In this document: in pieces, positions 1 through 7,786 of the stretch
Numbering within the stretch: position 1 is the first letter of the stretch
Layout: the number at the start of each line of letters is the position of its first letter
From: a virus
DNA length: 64,000 bases
IMG/VR virus record: IMGVR_UViG_3300047276_000181
Coordinates: 1 to 64,000 of that record
Reading direction: 5' to 3' (one strand)
Notes under the pieces: model-generated
Databases searched by the model: none
What the model saw: only the letters and a program-made list of their open reading frames with translations
What the model was told of the DNA's origin: nothing
Position numbers and translations under genes: made by a program

Positions 1-77
1 GGCCTATCCTAGGAGTATTCCTGGTGTTGGTCTCGCCAGTATTTATTGTAGAACAAATGAATAAACTAAGAAAATGA
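1..77 (+). CDS. C-terminal end of a membrane protein (cut by window edge)
   Basis: An open frame runs from base 3 to a TGA at 75-77 and encodes a strongly hydrophobic stretch (VFLVLVSPVFIV) followed by a short basic tail, as expected for the last membrane segment of a small integral membrane protein. The stop overlaps the next start as ATGA, the coupling style seen through the rest of this arm. The N-terminus lies outside the window, so no function can be given. Confidence 0.55.
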   Translation, partial: PILGVFLVLVSPVFIVEQMNKLRK

Positions 78-421
78 AGATTAAGACAGGTAAGTATTAC
101 TCACAGTGGGGGTTTGGTGTATCATTCATCAACTACACTAGAGGTATGTGGTCAATCGTGTTGGACCTTGGTCCGTACTACATTGACTTCTACAATATGA
201 ACGGGAACGAAGGCGATAATCTTGAGGCGTTCAATGAGTTCTACAAGAACATCGACGAAGACTTTGGTCCTGCGCCCGACTGCGAAGGTTGCGGTAAGGA
301 GAGCGAGTCTTGGGATGACCTTTTGTATCACATAGACCAGCCCAACCGATGGGAACTATTATGCAAGAAATGCATAGACGAAAAAAAGAAAACCAATGAA
401 GAATCAGAGACTAATACTTGA
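74..421 (+). CDS. hypothetical protein with CxxC pairs (zinc-ribbon-like)
   Basis: 115 residues. The N-terminal half is rich in Trp, Tyr and Phe; the C-terminal half has two cysteine pairs (CEGCG and LCKKC) about 34 residues apart, spaced as in a zinc ribbon, then a charged Lys/Glu tail. The ATG overlaps the preceding stop (ATGA) and the gene overlaps the next by 26 bases, so it belongs to a tightly coupled early operon. The function is unknown; metal binding is inferred from the cysteines only. Confidence 0.75.
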   Translation: MKIKTGKYYSQWGFGVSFINYTRGMWSIVLDLGPYYIDFYNMNGNEGDNLEAFNEFYKNIDEDFGPAPDCEGCGKESESWDDLLYHIDQPNRWELLCKKCIDEKKKTNEESETNT

Positions 422-551
422 GCAGTACAGGAAGGCTCAGTACAATCGAAACGTTTGCCTGTACAGCCGTAGAGATACCGAGGCCAAGTATTGGGAGGGG
501 TATATCCACGCACTTAGTTTAATTCTAGAAACCCAACCCAAAGATGAGTGA
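396..551 (+). CDS. small hypothetical protein (51 aa)
   Basis: Begins at ATG 396 inside the end of the previous gene and stops with TGA 549-551, eight bases into the next gene. The product is a short helical protein rich in Arg, Tyr and Glu. It fills the space between two accepted genes with coding sequence in the operon's usual overlapping style, which is the main reason to accept it. No function is recognised. Confidence 0.6.
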   Translation: MKNQRLILEQYRKAQYNRNVCLYSRRDTEAKYWEGYIHALSLILETQPKDE

Positions 552-849
552 GGAAAATTCAGTCGAGTATAAACTCGTCAAGTTACTGATAGTATCACAG
601 GTCTACCTTGAGATGCTTGATGAACTGAAGAACACAAGGGTGTATCGACACAACCTAAAGCGTTCAATCAACAACGTAACCAAAGACGTAGAGGCGTTCC
701 TGTCCAATATGTATAAGCATATGCCTATGGACAACAGCGTAGAGGAAGCGTTCCTCGCAATACAGCGTGGCGTTGAGGTGTTGGCCGCCGCTGACGTAGA
801 TACACTATACAACATCGGATATAAACCTTTAAATACTGAATCAAAATGA
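544..849 (+). CDS. hypothetical helical protein
   Basis: 101 residues, predicted mostly helical (long runs of Leu, Glu, Lys and Val), with no cysteines or recognisable motif. It overlaps the preceding small gene by 8 bases and the MazG-like gene by 4 (ATGA). Its position in the nucleotide-metabolism and recombination operon suggests an early accessory role, but nothing in the sequence names it. Confidence 0.75.
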   Translation: MSEENSVEYKLVKLLIVSQVYLEMLDELKNTRVYRHNLKRSINNVTKDVEAFLSNMYKHMPMDNSVEEAFLAIQRGVEVLAAADVDTLYNIGYKPLNTESK

Positions 850-1145
850 ATCCACTAGAACTTGAAGAAAAGATTGTCGATTGGGCAATCAAACGAGGAA
901 TCACCGCACCTGAAAACGCACCCAAGCAGATGCTGAAGGTAGTAGAGGAGGTCGGAGAACTTGCGTCAGGAATCGCAAAGGGCAAGCAAGACGAAACGAT
1001 TGACGCAATCGGAGACGTGCTTGTCACTATCATAATTCTCGCCTATCAGTTGGAACTGAACCCCTGGGAATGCCTGGAGTCAGCGTACAACGAGATTGCA
1101 AATCGCAAGGGTCAGACGGTTAATGGTGTATTCATTAAGGAATGA
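846..1145 (+). CDS. MazG-like nucleoside triphosphate pyrophosphohydrolase
   Basis: 99 residues, the usual length of a single-domain phage MazG. The family's acidic metal-binding helices are visible: KVVEEVGELASGI (ExxE) followed about 20 residues later by DAIGDVLVTI (the downstream ExxD-type helix, here with Asp residues). Such enzymes hydrolyse (d)NTPs to monophosphates and pyrophosphate in the cytoplasm and may tune nucleotide pools or alarmones during infection. It is coupled by ATGA overlaps on both sides. The fold is fairly sure; the substrate is not. Confidence 0.85.
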   Translation: MNPLELEEKIVDWAIKRGITAPENAPKQMLKVVEEVGELASGIAKGKQDETIDAIGDVLVTIIILAYQLELNPWECLESAYNEIANRKGQTVNGVFIKE

Positions 1146-1360
1146 AGACGGCACTCGAACTGATTGAAGATAAACTCAACGACTCTGATGGCCGTGAGTT
1201 TTACCGGTGGATAGTAATCAACTTCCCTATGCTTCAGAAGCGCGACAAACTTATTCGAAAGAGTAATGAGCGTGTATTGACATATTCCGACAACCCTCAA
1301 CGTGACAGGGTGCAGAAGATGAGTAAGAAGGTAAAGGCTGAAGAGAAGAACAACCTGTAA
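1142..1360 (+). CDS. small basic hypothetical protein
   Basis: 72 residues, very rich in Lys, Arg and Glu, with a helical start (MKTALELIEDKL) like the small proteins near the right end of the window (MKTPMQELIDKL). It overlaps the MazG stop by 4 bases. It could be a nucleic-acid-associated accessory protein because of its charge, but there is no recognised domain. Confidence 0.65.
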   Translation: MKTALELIEDKLNDSDGREFYRWIVINFPMLQKRDKLIRKSNERVLTYSDNPQRDRVQKMSKKVKAEEKNNL

Positions 1361-1438
1361 CTGCGAAGGCAAGTGCGATAAGTAAGTATCTGATTTTTAG
1401 CATCTTATGTTAATTTAATGTTAAATGTACGAATAAAA

Positions 1439-1576
1439 ATGAAAGTACACCCATTTAAGTATCGTGGTTCGTTCCACGTGTTTCCATTCATCGAGATTCA
1501 TTACGATGGTTGGATGGACGAAACAGGCGTTTCAATCGGATGGCTCGACCGAGGCATCTTCTTTAATTTCAAATAA
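1439..1576 (+). CDS. small hypothetical protein (45 aa)
   Basis: ATG 1439 to TAA 1574-1576, preceded by an A/T-rich leader of about 78 bases after the previous gene. The product is aromatic and His rich (for example YRGSFHVFPFIE) with a soluble, beta-like pattern. It lies just before the promoter for the recombination genes. No function is recognised; accepted on start context and lack of any competing frame. Confidence 0.55.
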   Translation: MKVHPFKYRGSFHVFPFIEIHYDGWMDETGVSIGWLDRGIFFNFK

Positions 1577-1589
1577 ATCCCGATAAAAG

Positions 1590-1621
1590 TTTGCACTTCT
1601 GATAAAAAGTGTTTATTTTTG
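1590..1621 (+). promoter_or_regulatory. Bacteroidota-type promoter for the recombination/replication genes
   Basis: TTTG at 1590-1593, a 20-base spacer, then TATTTTTG at 1614-1621, matching the Bacteroides -33/-7 consensus (TTTG and TAnnTTTG). The ATG of the annealing-protein gene follows 24 bases after the box. Confidence 0.75.
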
Positions 1622-1644
1622 TCAAGTAATTCAATTCAAACATT

Positions 1645-2181
1645 ATGTCCAATTACAAATTCAAGACCACCAACATCAAGGGTAAGGATTACGTTGAAGT
1701 AAATCAGCGCGTCCTTTTCTTCCGCAAGGAGTCCAAGTACGAAGGGTGGACAATCGAGAACGAACTCGTCGCCATCGACAGCGAGACCTGTATCGTTAAG
1801 TCAACAATCAGAGATACCAATATGCGGGTCATTGCAAGCGCTCACGCTCAGGAGGACCGCACGTCGTCTATGATTAACAAGACGTCGTACGTTGAGAACT
1901 GTGAAACGTCAGCAGTTGGCCGCGCACTAGCGATGTTAGGAATCGGTATCGAGACATCAATCGCTTCGTCAAACGAGGTGGCTATGGCCATCGCCAAGCA
2001 GGATATGCCTGCATCCGAGACGAAAAATGTTTCAATACCTAACAACGATGTGTTTCAGTCAGCGATTGACTTTATGAAGAAGAACGGCACTCCGGCAGGA
2101 CTTGAGAAAATCTTAGCTAAGTACGGTGAGCAGTTCTCAGAAGGTCAGAAGACAGCATTGTCGAAGTTCGTTAAGAAGTAA
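1645..2181 (+). CDS. putative single-strand annealing protein (Erf/Sak-like)
   Basis: 178 residues. The central stretch with HAQEDRTSS, then NKTSYVENCETSAVGRALAML, resembles the signature of phage annealing proteins, in which a conserved 'E.AET.AIGRALA' helix follows a basic beta-sheet core; the last 40 residues look like a separate small helical domain. It would anneal complementary single strands made by the neighbouring RecE-like exonuclease (start overlapping at 2181), with an SSB-like gene next. That exonuclease-annealase-SSB order is the usual recombination module and supports the call. It has its own promoter at 1590. The fold is not proven from sequence alone. Confidence 0.6.
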   Translation: MSNYKFKTTNIKGKDYVEVNQRVLFFRKESKYEGWTIENELVAIDSETCIVKSTIRDTNMRVIASAHAQEDRTSSMINKTSYVENCETSAVGRALAMLGIGIETSIASSNEVAMAIAKQDMPASETKNVSIPNNDVFQSAIDFMKKNGTPAGLEKILAKYGEQFSEGQKTALSKFVKK

Positions 2182-2972
2182 TGGAAATCAAACTTCTTGA
2201 CGGCACAACGTGGCACAGGGATGACCTGCTCGCCGCGATGGTCGACGATGACTTCTACTATGGGTACTTGGGGAAGGCGGCGCTGTCTTCCTCATCCCTA
2301 AAGAAGATTAACGACTCTCCTCGTGAGTATGCTCGTTATCTTAAATATGGAGAGGATGGAGATGTTACCGCGCTGGTTGCAGGTAACTTGATTCACACTT
2401 TACTATTGGAGCCACACCTCGAAGACAACTTCGTCCCTGTGGAGTGCGCTTCAAAGTCCACCAACATTTGGAAGAATGCTGTGTCGGAATACGAGGGGAC
2501 CGGGAAGAAACTCTTACTTCGGAAGGACTATGACAACTGCTACTATGTTGTACAATCCCTTATGAAGAATGACTTCGTAAAGGAGGCGTTATCCGATGCC
2601 GACTACGAGCTTCCCGAGATTGGTCTACTACACGGACTTCCGTTCCGTGCCAAGGCTGATATTAAGAAGAAAGGCGTTCCGTACATCTTTGACCTTAAGA
2701 CGACATCAAACATTGATGACTTTTACTTCAGTGCTAAGAAATATGGATATGCAGCTCAGGCGTACATCTATTGTACGTTATTCAACGTGCCATACGAGAA
2801 CTTCAAGTTCATCGTGGTGGATAAGATAAAGAAAGACATCGGCGTTTTCTCCGTGTCGGAGGCTTTCTTTAATAGAGGTAAGCAGTTAGTTGAGACGGCG
2901 GCGAATGATTACATTCGTTTCTTCATCAACGGCGAAGACCTCGACCAATATGTGATTTACGGAGAACTTTAA
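2181..2972 (+). CDS. RecE/exonuclease VIII-like PD-(D/E)XK nuclease
   Basis: 263 residues. The nuclease core is seen in the second half: FRAKADI (the Asp ligand, about residue 158) followed by YIFDLKT (D-x-K, about residue 170), then a long helix with a Gln/Tyr motif (YAAQAYIY), as in exodeoxyribonuclease VIII-type and Cas4-like enzymes. The N-terminal part has the SSSSLKKINDSP motif typical of this family. It would resect double-stranded DNA 5' to 3' to give tails for the adjacent annealing protein. The start codon shares a base with the previous stop (TAATG). Confidence 0.8.
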   Translation: MEIKLLDGTTWHRDDLLAAMVDDDFYYGYLGKAALSSSSLKKINDSPREYARYLKYGEDGDVTALVAGNLIHTLLLEPHLEDNFVPVECASKSTNIWKNAVSEYEGTGKKLLLRKDYDNCYYVVQSLMKNDFVKEALSDADYELPEIGLLHGLPFRAKADIKKKGVPYIFDLKTTSNIDDFYFSAKKYGYAAQAYIYCTLFNVPYENFKFIVVDKIKKDIGVFSVSEAFFNRGKQLVETAANDYIRFFINGEDLDQYVIYGEL

Positions 2973-2984
2973 TTCAATTGTATT

Positions 2985-3272
2985 ATGCAAGAGAAAACAA
3001 AACCCAACTACTTCGGTAGTACCTGGTACAACGAGTACAAAGGCGAATTCAATGGTTACACCTTTTACTTGACCGCCGCTGAGCTTAAAGAAGCAGCAGC
3101 TAACATCAACCCAGACTCTGGTAAGGTTAAGATTCTTATCAAGCCAGGTCGTGACCCGAAGAAGCCTTACAGCGTAATCGAGACTCCTCAGGAGACTAAT
3201 ATGCGTAAAGCTAACGCCTCGTCTTCACAGAAGGCCGCTCCTGTTGCTAGCAACGACGACCTGCCGTTCTAA
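2985..3272 (+). CDS. single-stranded DNA-binding protein (SSB-like)
   Basis: 95 residues, short for an SSB. The N-terminal half reads as an alternating beta pattern (WYNEYKGEFNGYTFYLT, VKILIKPG) compatible with a reduced OB fold. A Ser/Ala-rich linker ends in the acidic-hydrophobic tip DDLPF, the hallmark by which SSBs recruit replication proteins. It follows the exonuclease by 12 bases. The tip is strong evidence; the OB fold is an inference. Confidence 0.7.
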   Translation: MQEKTKPNYFGSTWYNEYKGEFNGYTFYLTAAELKEAAANINPDSGKVKILIKPGRDPKKPYSVIETPQETNMRKANASSSQKAAPVASNDDLPF

Positions 3273-3274
3273 CA

Positions 3275-3676
3275 ATGGAGAAAGCAATCGCAGCGTTGCT
3301 GTGTTTTGAGTGGGGTCTTGGGCTGTTAAACGCCCAGCCCCGCTTCTTCACACACACCTCAAGAAAGGGAGGCGCAGTATCTACTCAGATAATCTTCGGT
3401 AAGATATCGGGTAAGAGCATCGAGCTAGACACGCTACCAAACCCAGAGCACTTCGAATTCTCTGTGATTGTAATCCCTGAGAAGAAAGGAAATAACGTTG
3501 TGTTGGTAAACAATAAGGGTCTGCTCGAGGTAATGCACGACAAGTGGTTCGTATTAGCGACCGACTTGGTAAAAGTAATCAGAGCAAAAACCGAAATGGA
3601 ATTCACCAATGCATCCAATTTATTTTCTAGAAATCGAGGTGTCGTACAAGAAGGGCAAGCAGAACCTCAAGCGTAA
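3275..3676 (+). CDS. hypothetical protein of the replication operon
   Basis: 133 residues with a mixed alpha/beta pattern and no cysteine pairs or nucleotide-binding loop. Two bases separate it from the SSB-like stop, and its last 68 bases overlap the next gene in another frame. The C-terminal residues, rich in Gln, Glu and Ala, look disordered. A DNA-replication accessory role is suggested by position only. Confidence 0.65.
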   Translation: MEKAIAALLCFEWGLGLLNAQPRFFTHTSRKGGAVSTQIIFGKISGKSIELDTLPNPEHFEFSVIVIPEKKGNNVVLVNNKGLLEVMHDKWFVLATDLVKVIRAKTEMEFTNASNLFSRNRGVVQEGQAEPQA

Positions 3677-3848
3677 GGAGTGGGCAGTATCTAAGTACGA
3701 CACGCCGTCAGGCATTATGATGTACGACGAGAAGACCGCCGATAGTTTGAGAGAACGAATCTTCGGAGCTGGTTACAAGGGAGATAAGTCGTTTATGATA
3801 ACCAAGGTTAATGAAAAAAAGATAGTCGGATATGCCGCGAATAAATAA
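3609..3848 (+). CDS. hypothetical small basic protein
   Basis: 79 residues, Lys rich with a beta-like pattern, beginning inside the previous gene (68-base overlap) and ending 17 bases into the next. The reading frame is uninterrupted through a region otherwise empty after 3676, so this gene is more likely real than not. No motif is recognised. Confidence 0.6.
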   Translation: MHPIYFLEIEVSYKKGKQNLKRKEWAVSKYDTPSGIMMYDEKTADSLRERIFGAGYKGDKSFMITKVNEKKIVGYAANK

Positions 3849-4047
3849 CCAAGACGAGGTTCTCGATATGCTAAGGACACTGACCGACGAGTTCGGTATG
3901 AGTCAGACGGCAGTCGCTAAGAACCTAAGATTAAGTAGGACCTCAGTCATTAACGTTATGAACGGTCGTACTGCCATCACACAAAACTTCATCGACAGGA
4001 TGAACAACTTCATTGATAAACTTAAAAACGAAATTCAGTATGAATGA
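3832..4047 (+). CDS. small helix-turn-helix (XRE-like) DNA-binding protein
   Basis: 71 residues consisting almost entirely of a lambda-repressor-like helix-turn-helix: FGMSQTAVAKNLRLSRTSV gives helices 2 and 3, followed by NVMNGRTAIT, the usual loop into helix 4. The length suits a Cro-like regulator with no sensor domain. It may control early transcription. It overlaps neighbours on both sides (17 and 8 bases). Confidence 0.75.
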   Translation: MPRINNQDEVLDMLRTLTDEFGMSQTAVAKNLRLSRTSVINVMNGRTAITQNFIDRMNNFIDKLKNEIQYE

Positions 4048-4465
4048 ATTCCTCTACTGGGACGACCCAGGCGATAGCCAAGAGACCGTTGATAGGCAAG
4101 AGAAGAAACATCTTGTCGCCGTCTACGGAACGCTGAAGGTCGGCAAGTCAAACAATATCTATCTGCGCGACTCAGTGTATATGGGTACTGCTAAAACAAA
4201 AGACCCGATGCGTCTATGCGTGATATCGCTTCCGTATATGATTCGTGGTTCACACGATGAAGGCAAGAACGTTATGCTAGATGTTTACTACGTAGACGAC
4301 ACCACACTCGCGGCCTTAGACAGACTCGAAGGCCATCCAATATACTACCGAAGAGAAAAGATTGCACTCACGCCTGACCAGTCAATGTTTAACAGCGACT
4401 TCGATGCTTGGGTGTATATGGTTGGTGAAGAATATGACAATAACAAATACTACGATGAGTTCTAA
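4040..4465 (+). CDS. gamma-glutamylcyclotransferase-like (AIG2/GGCT fold) protein
   Basis: 141 residues from ATG 4040. The substrate loop VYGTLKVGKSNN and the acidic motif LDRLEGHPIYYRR are the two signatures of the AIG2/GGCT fold, which releases 5-oxoproline from gamma-glutamyl amines; the Glu of LDRLEG is the expected catalytic acid. The size matches single-domain family members. In this genome it may act with the amidoligase (55633) and class II amidotransferase (58552), although they lie about 50 kb away. It overlaps the helix-turn-helix gene by 8 bases. Confidence 0.8.
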   Translation: MNEFLYWDDPGDSQETVDRQEKKHLVAVYGTLKVGKSNNIYLRDSVYMGTAKTKDPMRLCVISLPYMIRGSHDEGKNVMLDVYYVDDTTLAALDRLEGHPIYYRREKIALTPDQSMFNSDFDAWVYMVGEEYDNNKYYDEF

Positions 4466-4856
4466 AGACAAGATTATAGAGGAGGCAGACCGGGTAAAGA
4501 ACCTACTACTCAGAAAGAACGCCTCATACGGAGACAGCGCACTCAAACCTGCAAACGTCTTCGCCAAAGGTTCAGCAGTTGAGAATCTATGCTCACGTAT
4601 AGATGACAAACTGATGCGTATCAAGAATCGAGGCATCAATGTAGACACTACGGATACTATAGATGACTTGATTGGTTACCTAATTCTTTTAAACATAGCA
4701 CTCAAAGATGTTAAATCCGAATCTACTGAAGAGGCAGGTGACAATGTTCGCCAACATAACGGAAACCAAGACACCACACTCAGTGTCAGTGGAGCAAGTT
4801 ATTGGACGGACTCAAACACCAAACGAAAGTACATCTGGCCTGATATCGAAGATTAG
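4455..4856 (+). CDS. DUF1599-like / MazG-related nucleotide-associated protein
   Basis: 133 residues from ATG 4455. The motif run LLRKNASYGDSALKPA, then SRIDDKLMRIKN and TDTIDDLIGYLILLNIAL, matches the family annotated as DUF1599 or 'nucleotide modification associated domain', an all-alpha NTP pyrophosphatase-like fold with acidic helix pairs. The last 110 or so bases overlap the primase-helicase gene in another frame, so the final 38 residues are coded in doubly used DNA. Confidence 0.65.
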   Translation: MSSKDKIIEEADRVKNLLLRKNASYGDSALKPANVFAKGSAVENLCSRIDDKLMRIKNRGINVDTTDTIDDLIGYLILLNIALKDVKSESTEEAGDNVRQHNGNQDTTLSVSGASYWTDSNTKRKYIWPDIED

Positions 4857-6567
4857 GAGCGGAGAAAACGTTTCTGAGAACAAGAAGAGACTCCCCGTCA
4901 TTTTATGGTCGGGGATTTTTTCTGAGCGCTCCGATAGCGCAATCGAAGAACACTCCGGCCTAATCGTAATAGACTTCGACCACGTAGATGTAGAGAACGT
5001 AAAGGCGTCACTGGCCTACGATGAGTATACCTTTATATGCTATACGTCACCCAGTGGCAATGGCGTAAAGGCGGTAATACAAATCAGCAACCCAGAGCGT
5101 CACCGTGACCACTTCCGTGCCGCAGTCAAATACTACGAGAACCAGTACGGTCTATCAGTTGATACATCAGGTGTTAACGAGTCTCGTGCCTGCTACGAGT
5201 CATACGACCCCGATGTTCTCGTAAACCCGAACGCTAAGGTCTTCGGTCATATGTTGACCGAGCGTGCCGAAGCGCAGAAGGTGGAGGCACCTAAGGATGT
5301 AGTCACTGATTACGACAACCTGAATATCGCCGTACGTATGATTCGTAAGGCGGCAGACGGCGAGAAGCATTCGGTACTGCTACGTGCGGCTAGGCTGTGC
5401 GGTGGATACATTGAGATTGGCCGTATGGAGGAAGACGAGGTTCACCGCGTCCTACTTCGTGAGATTCAAAAGAAGAATATCGAGTCAGTCGAGAACGCCA
5501 AGCAGACCATTGACTATGGCATACAGGAGGGCCGTAAGATGCCCATCAAGGAACTGCTCGAGGAGAGAGACAAGGCCCAGCGAGAGATGAAAATCAACGA
5601 CGGTGATATGTCATTCATATCATCGGACGATGAGGACTTCCGTTGGATTAACGACTTCGCCGAGGGTAGAATCAAGATGGGTCTCGATACCGGTGTTCCA
5701 GCACTTGATGAGCACTTCAGATTCAAGAAGAACTTCTCAATCATCAATGGTCACTCAAACATTGGCAAGACTACGTTCGCAGCATACCTTCAGGTCGTGT
5801 CCGCTATGCGCCACGGATGGAAGTGGATGATGTATACGAGTGAGAACAAGACCGCGTCTCAGAAGATGAAACTGATGTCCTTCGCTATGGGGATGGCAGT
5901 TAATCAGATGAACTATCAGCAACGTAAGATGGCGTTCGAGTGGGTGAATAAACACTTCACGTTCATCGACAACAAGTCGGTGTACTCATACTCAGACATA
6001 TTATTGTTTGCCGAGAAACTGATGCGTAACCAGGAGCTTGATGGAATCTTTATTGACCCATATAACTCACTTCGTCGTGACATCGGAGCAGGAAGCAAGC
6101 TCGGCGTACACGAATACGATTACGAGGCTACGAGTGAGATGCTTACGTTCTCCAATGCCCATAACGTGGCATTGTGGTTGAACACTCACGCAGTAACTGA
6201 GGCTCAGCGTATGAAGGGTGACGATGGTCTACCCATCGCTCCGTTCGCAGAACAGACAGAGGGTGGCGGTAAGTTTGTGAACCGTGCTGATGACTTCTTC
6301 ACGTTCCACAGAAAAATCCAACACCCTGACCCGACGATGCGTAAGACGGTTGAGTTTCACGTTCGTAAGGTTCGCGAGACTGAGACTGGAGGTTCACCGA
6401 CCCCTCTCGACGGTCCGATACTATTTGAGATGAACTATAACGGCTCGGCCTTCTATCACGTAGGTTCAGGCTCTAAGATGTTCACTCCACTGCACGAAGC
6501 TCAGAACACCGTACAGCAATTGCAGACTACGGATTTCGAGGTTGGTAGTGTAGATGACGCATTCTAA
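4744..6567 (+). CDS. primase-helicase (BT4734/VirE-type N-terminus plus RecA-like helicase)
   Basis: 607 residues from ATG 4744, chosen because the family begins near 'MF.NI.ETK.P'; an upstream ATG at 4708 is possible. Residues 1-150 show the BT4734/VirE N-terminal pattern (LPVILWSGIFSER, HSGLIVIDFDHVD, CYTSPSGNGVKAVI), a primase-like fold with DFD as probable metal ligands. The C-terminal third carries a Walker A loop (GHSNIGKTT), a Walker B strand (LDGIFIDPYN) and a downstream NTHAVTE motif, as in DnaB/T7 gp4-like helicases. It would prime and unwind at the fork, the central replication enzyme visible here. No zinc finger is present. Confidence 0.8.
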   Translation: MFANITETKTPHSVSVEQVIGRTQTPNESTSGLISKIRSGENVSENKKRLPVILWSGIFSERSDSAIEEHSGLIVIDFDHVDVENVKASLAYDEYTFICYTSPSGNGVKAVIQISNPERHRDHFRAAVKYYENQYGLSVDTSGVNESRACYESYDPDVLVNPNAKVFGHMLTERAEAQKVEAPKDVVTDYDNLNIAVRMIRKAADGEKHSVLLRAARLCGGYIEIGRMEEDEVHRVLLREIQKKNIESVENAKQTIDYGIQEGRKMPIKELLEERDKAQREMKINDGDMSFISSDDEDFRWINDFAEGRIKMGLDTGVPALDEHFRFKKNFSIINGHSNIGKTTFAAYLQVVSAMRHGWKWMMYTSENKTASQKMKLMSFAMGMAVNQMNYQQRKMAFEWVNKHFTFIDNKSVYSYSDILLFAEKLMRNQELDGIFIDPYNSLRRDIGAGSKLGVHEYDYEATSEMLTFSNAHNVALWLNTHAVTEAQRMKGDDGLPIAPFAEQTEGGGKFVNRADDFFTFHRKIQHPDPTMRKTVEFHVRKVRETETGGSPTPLDGPILFEMNYNGSAFYHVGSGSKMFTPLHEAQNTVQQLQTTDFEVGSVDDAF

Positions 6568-6581
6568 TTATACATTTGAGA

Positions 6582-7025
6582 ATGCCACGCAAGAAAACAG
6601 GCGCAGTAAGGAGCAAGAAGAAGACTATTGACGGCATTACGTTCGCGTCAACGCTCGAATCGTATTGCTATACGTCTTTGAAATCCAACGGATTAGAATT
6701 CAAATACGAAGGCGAGTCGATAACTCTGATTCCCTCCTTCGCCCCTGTTGATGGATACTATAAGTCAGTGCTAAAAAAGAAGAATCTTGTACACGCAGGC
6801 TCTAGGAAACTACTTCCTATAACCTATAAACCTGATTTTGTTTCTCATAGCCAGAAGTTTTATATCGAAACTAAAGGCTTCGTACCATCACAGCACACCT
6901 TCACTATTAGGTGGAAGCTGTTCCTTAAGTGGCTAAACGATAACAATATGTCCGACTATAAGGTGTTCCTGGTGAAGAATCAGTCACAAGTAGATGAGGC
7001 AATAAAGATTATTACGAATGGATAA
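6582..7025 (+). CDS. PD-(D/E)XK endonuclease (DUF1064/resolvase-like)
   Basis: 147 residues from ATG 6582. The nuclease motif is clear: an early Glu in the TLESYCYTSLK helix, ITYKPDF (Asp), FYIETKGF (E-x-K), then a basic helix IRWKLFLKW. This is the arrangement of phage VRR/DUF1064-type endonucleases proposed to resolve branched DNA. It lies 14 bases after the primase-helicase and overlaps the next gene by 8. It may process replication or recombination intermediates before packaging. Confidence 0.7.
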   Translation: MPRKKTGAVRSKKKTIDGITFASTLESYCYTSLKSNGLEFKYEGESITLIPSFAPVDGYYKSVLKKKNLVHAGSRKLLPITYKPDFVSHSQKFYIETKGFVPSQHTFTIRWKLFLKWLNDNNMSDYKVFLVKNQSQVDEAIKIITNG

Positions 7026-7227
7026 TAAGAAGCTATCACAGATGTACTTCTTGTCCTGCGACAGAATCCAACAGGAGGCTACGATTCTATACGAAGCGTT
7101 GCACGACTATGCTGGTAACGCAGTAGAGAAGGAGGATTTCGTGAGACACCTCTGTTCGAACTTCACACTGAAGGTTCGCGCTGAGCTCGAAGGAATCAAG
7201 GCAGCCTGTAAGGAAGTAAACGAATGA
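7018..7227 (+). CDS. small hypothetical helical protein
   Basis: 69 residues, amphipathic helices with two Cys and two His residues too far apart for an obvious zinc site. It overlaps the nuclease genes on both sides (8 and 4 bases), so it is translated with them and might be a partner of one of them. No family is recognised. Confidence 0.65.
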   Translation: MDNKKLSQMYFLSCDRIQQEATILYEALHDYAGNAVEKEDFVRHLCSNFTLKVRAELEGIKAACKEVNE

Positions 7228-7709
7228 GGCTTTCAGGAAAGTATGGTGAGTCATTATGGGCTGACTATATGAAATCTAAAGGGTACTCAGTTAAGAATGC
7301 TCCTACGGGTGCTCCATTCTACGATTGGGATATAGAGGCCACAAAAGATGGCAGAGTAGTAACCTTTGAAGTCAAATATGACGAGAAGGCTTATTGGTGG
7401 GCCAAACGGAGAGGTAAGCCAAATGAACCTAATCTATACATTGAATTCCGAAATACGAACAAGGGTATGGATAGCGGAATACTTGCCTCTATAGCAGACT
7501 ATTATATCTACATAATGAAGGAAGACAATGACAGGGCATACGTATTCCGAAGGGAAGAACTATGCTCGTTATGTATGGCGTCAGAGTTTAAGGTCGTAGG
7601 TAACGCTTCAACCGGAGACGATAATGCCGAGGGTTGGATACCTCCATTGAGTGAGATATTAAAGCACGAAAATGTTTTTGTGAAGTCTATTTTGCTAAGC
7701 GAAGTTTAG
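7224..7709 (+). CDS. second PD-(D/E)XK nuclease-like protein
   Basis: 161 residues. GESLWADYMKSKGY gives the N-terminal Glu helix, and YDWDIEATKDGRVVTFEVKYD gives the D...E-x-K core, as in small resolvase or restriction-like nucleases. A tract of Trp/Lys/Arg (WWAKRRGKP) could bind DNA. It closes the replication operon, with a terminator 30 bases downstream. Whether it acts on phage intermediates or host DNA cannot be told. Confidence 0.65.
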   Translation: MRLSGKYGESLWADYMKSKGYSVKNAPTGAPFYDWDIEATKDGRVVTFEVKYDEKAYWWAKRRGKPNEPNLYIEFRNTNKGMDSGILASIADYYIYIMKEDNDRAYVFRREELCSLCMASEFKVVGNASTGDDNAEGWIPPLSEILKHENVFVKSILLSEV

Positions 7710-7738
7710 ATAAGCTAACATATATTCGCACTCCTTTT

Positions 7739-7763
7739 GGGTCACTTCGCGTGGCCCTTTTTT
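7739..7763 (+). terminator. rho-independent terminator
   Basis: Stem GGGTCAC/GTGGCCC (one G-U pair) with a 5-base loop, followed by six T residues. It separates the recombination/replication operon from the ribonucleotide reductase operon. Confidence 0.7.
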
Positions 7764-7786
7764 GTCTAACGTAAAAACCAGAGGCT

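Noticed and set aside
7711-7730. TATATTCG as a promoter for the nrd operon
   Set aside because: It departs from TAnnTTTG, has no TTG at the right distance, and lies before the terminator at 7739.
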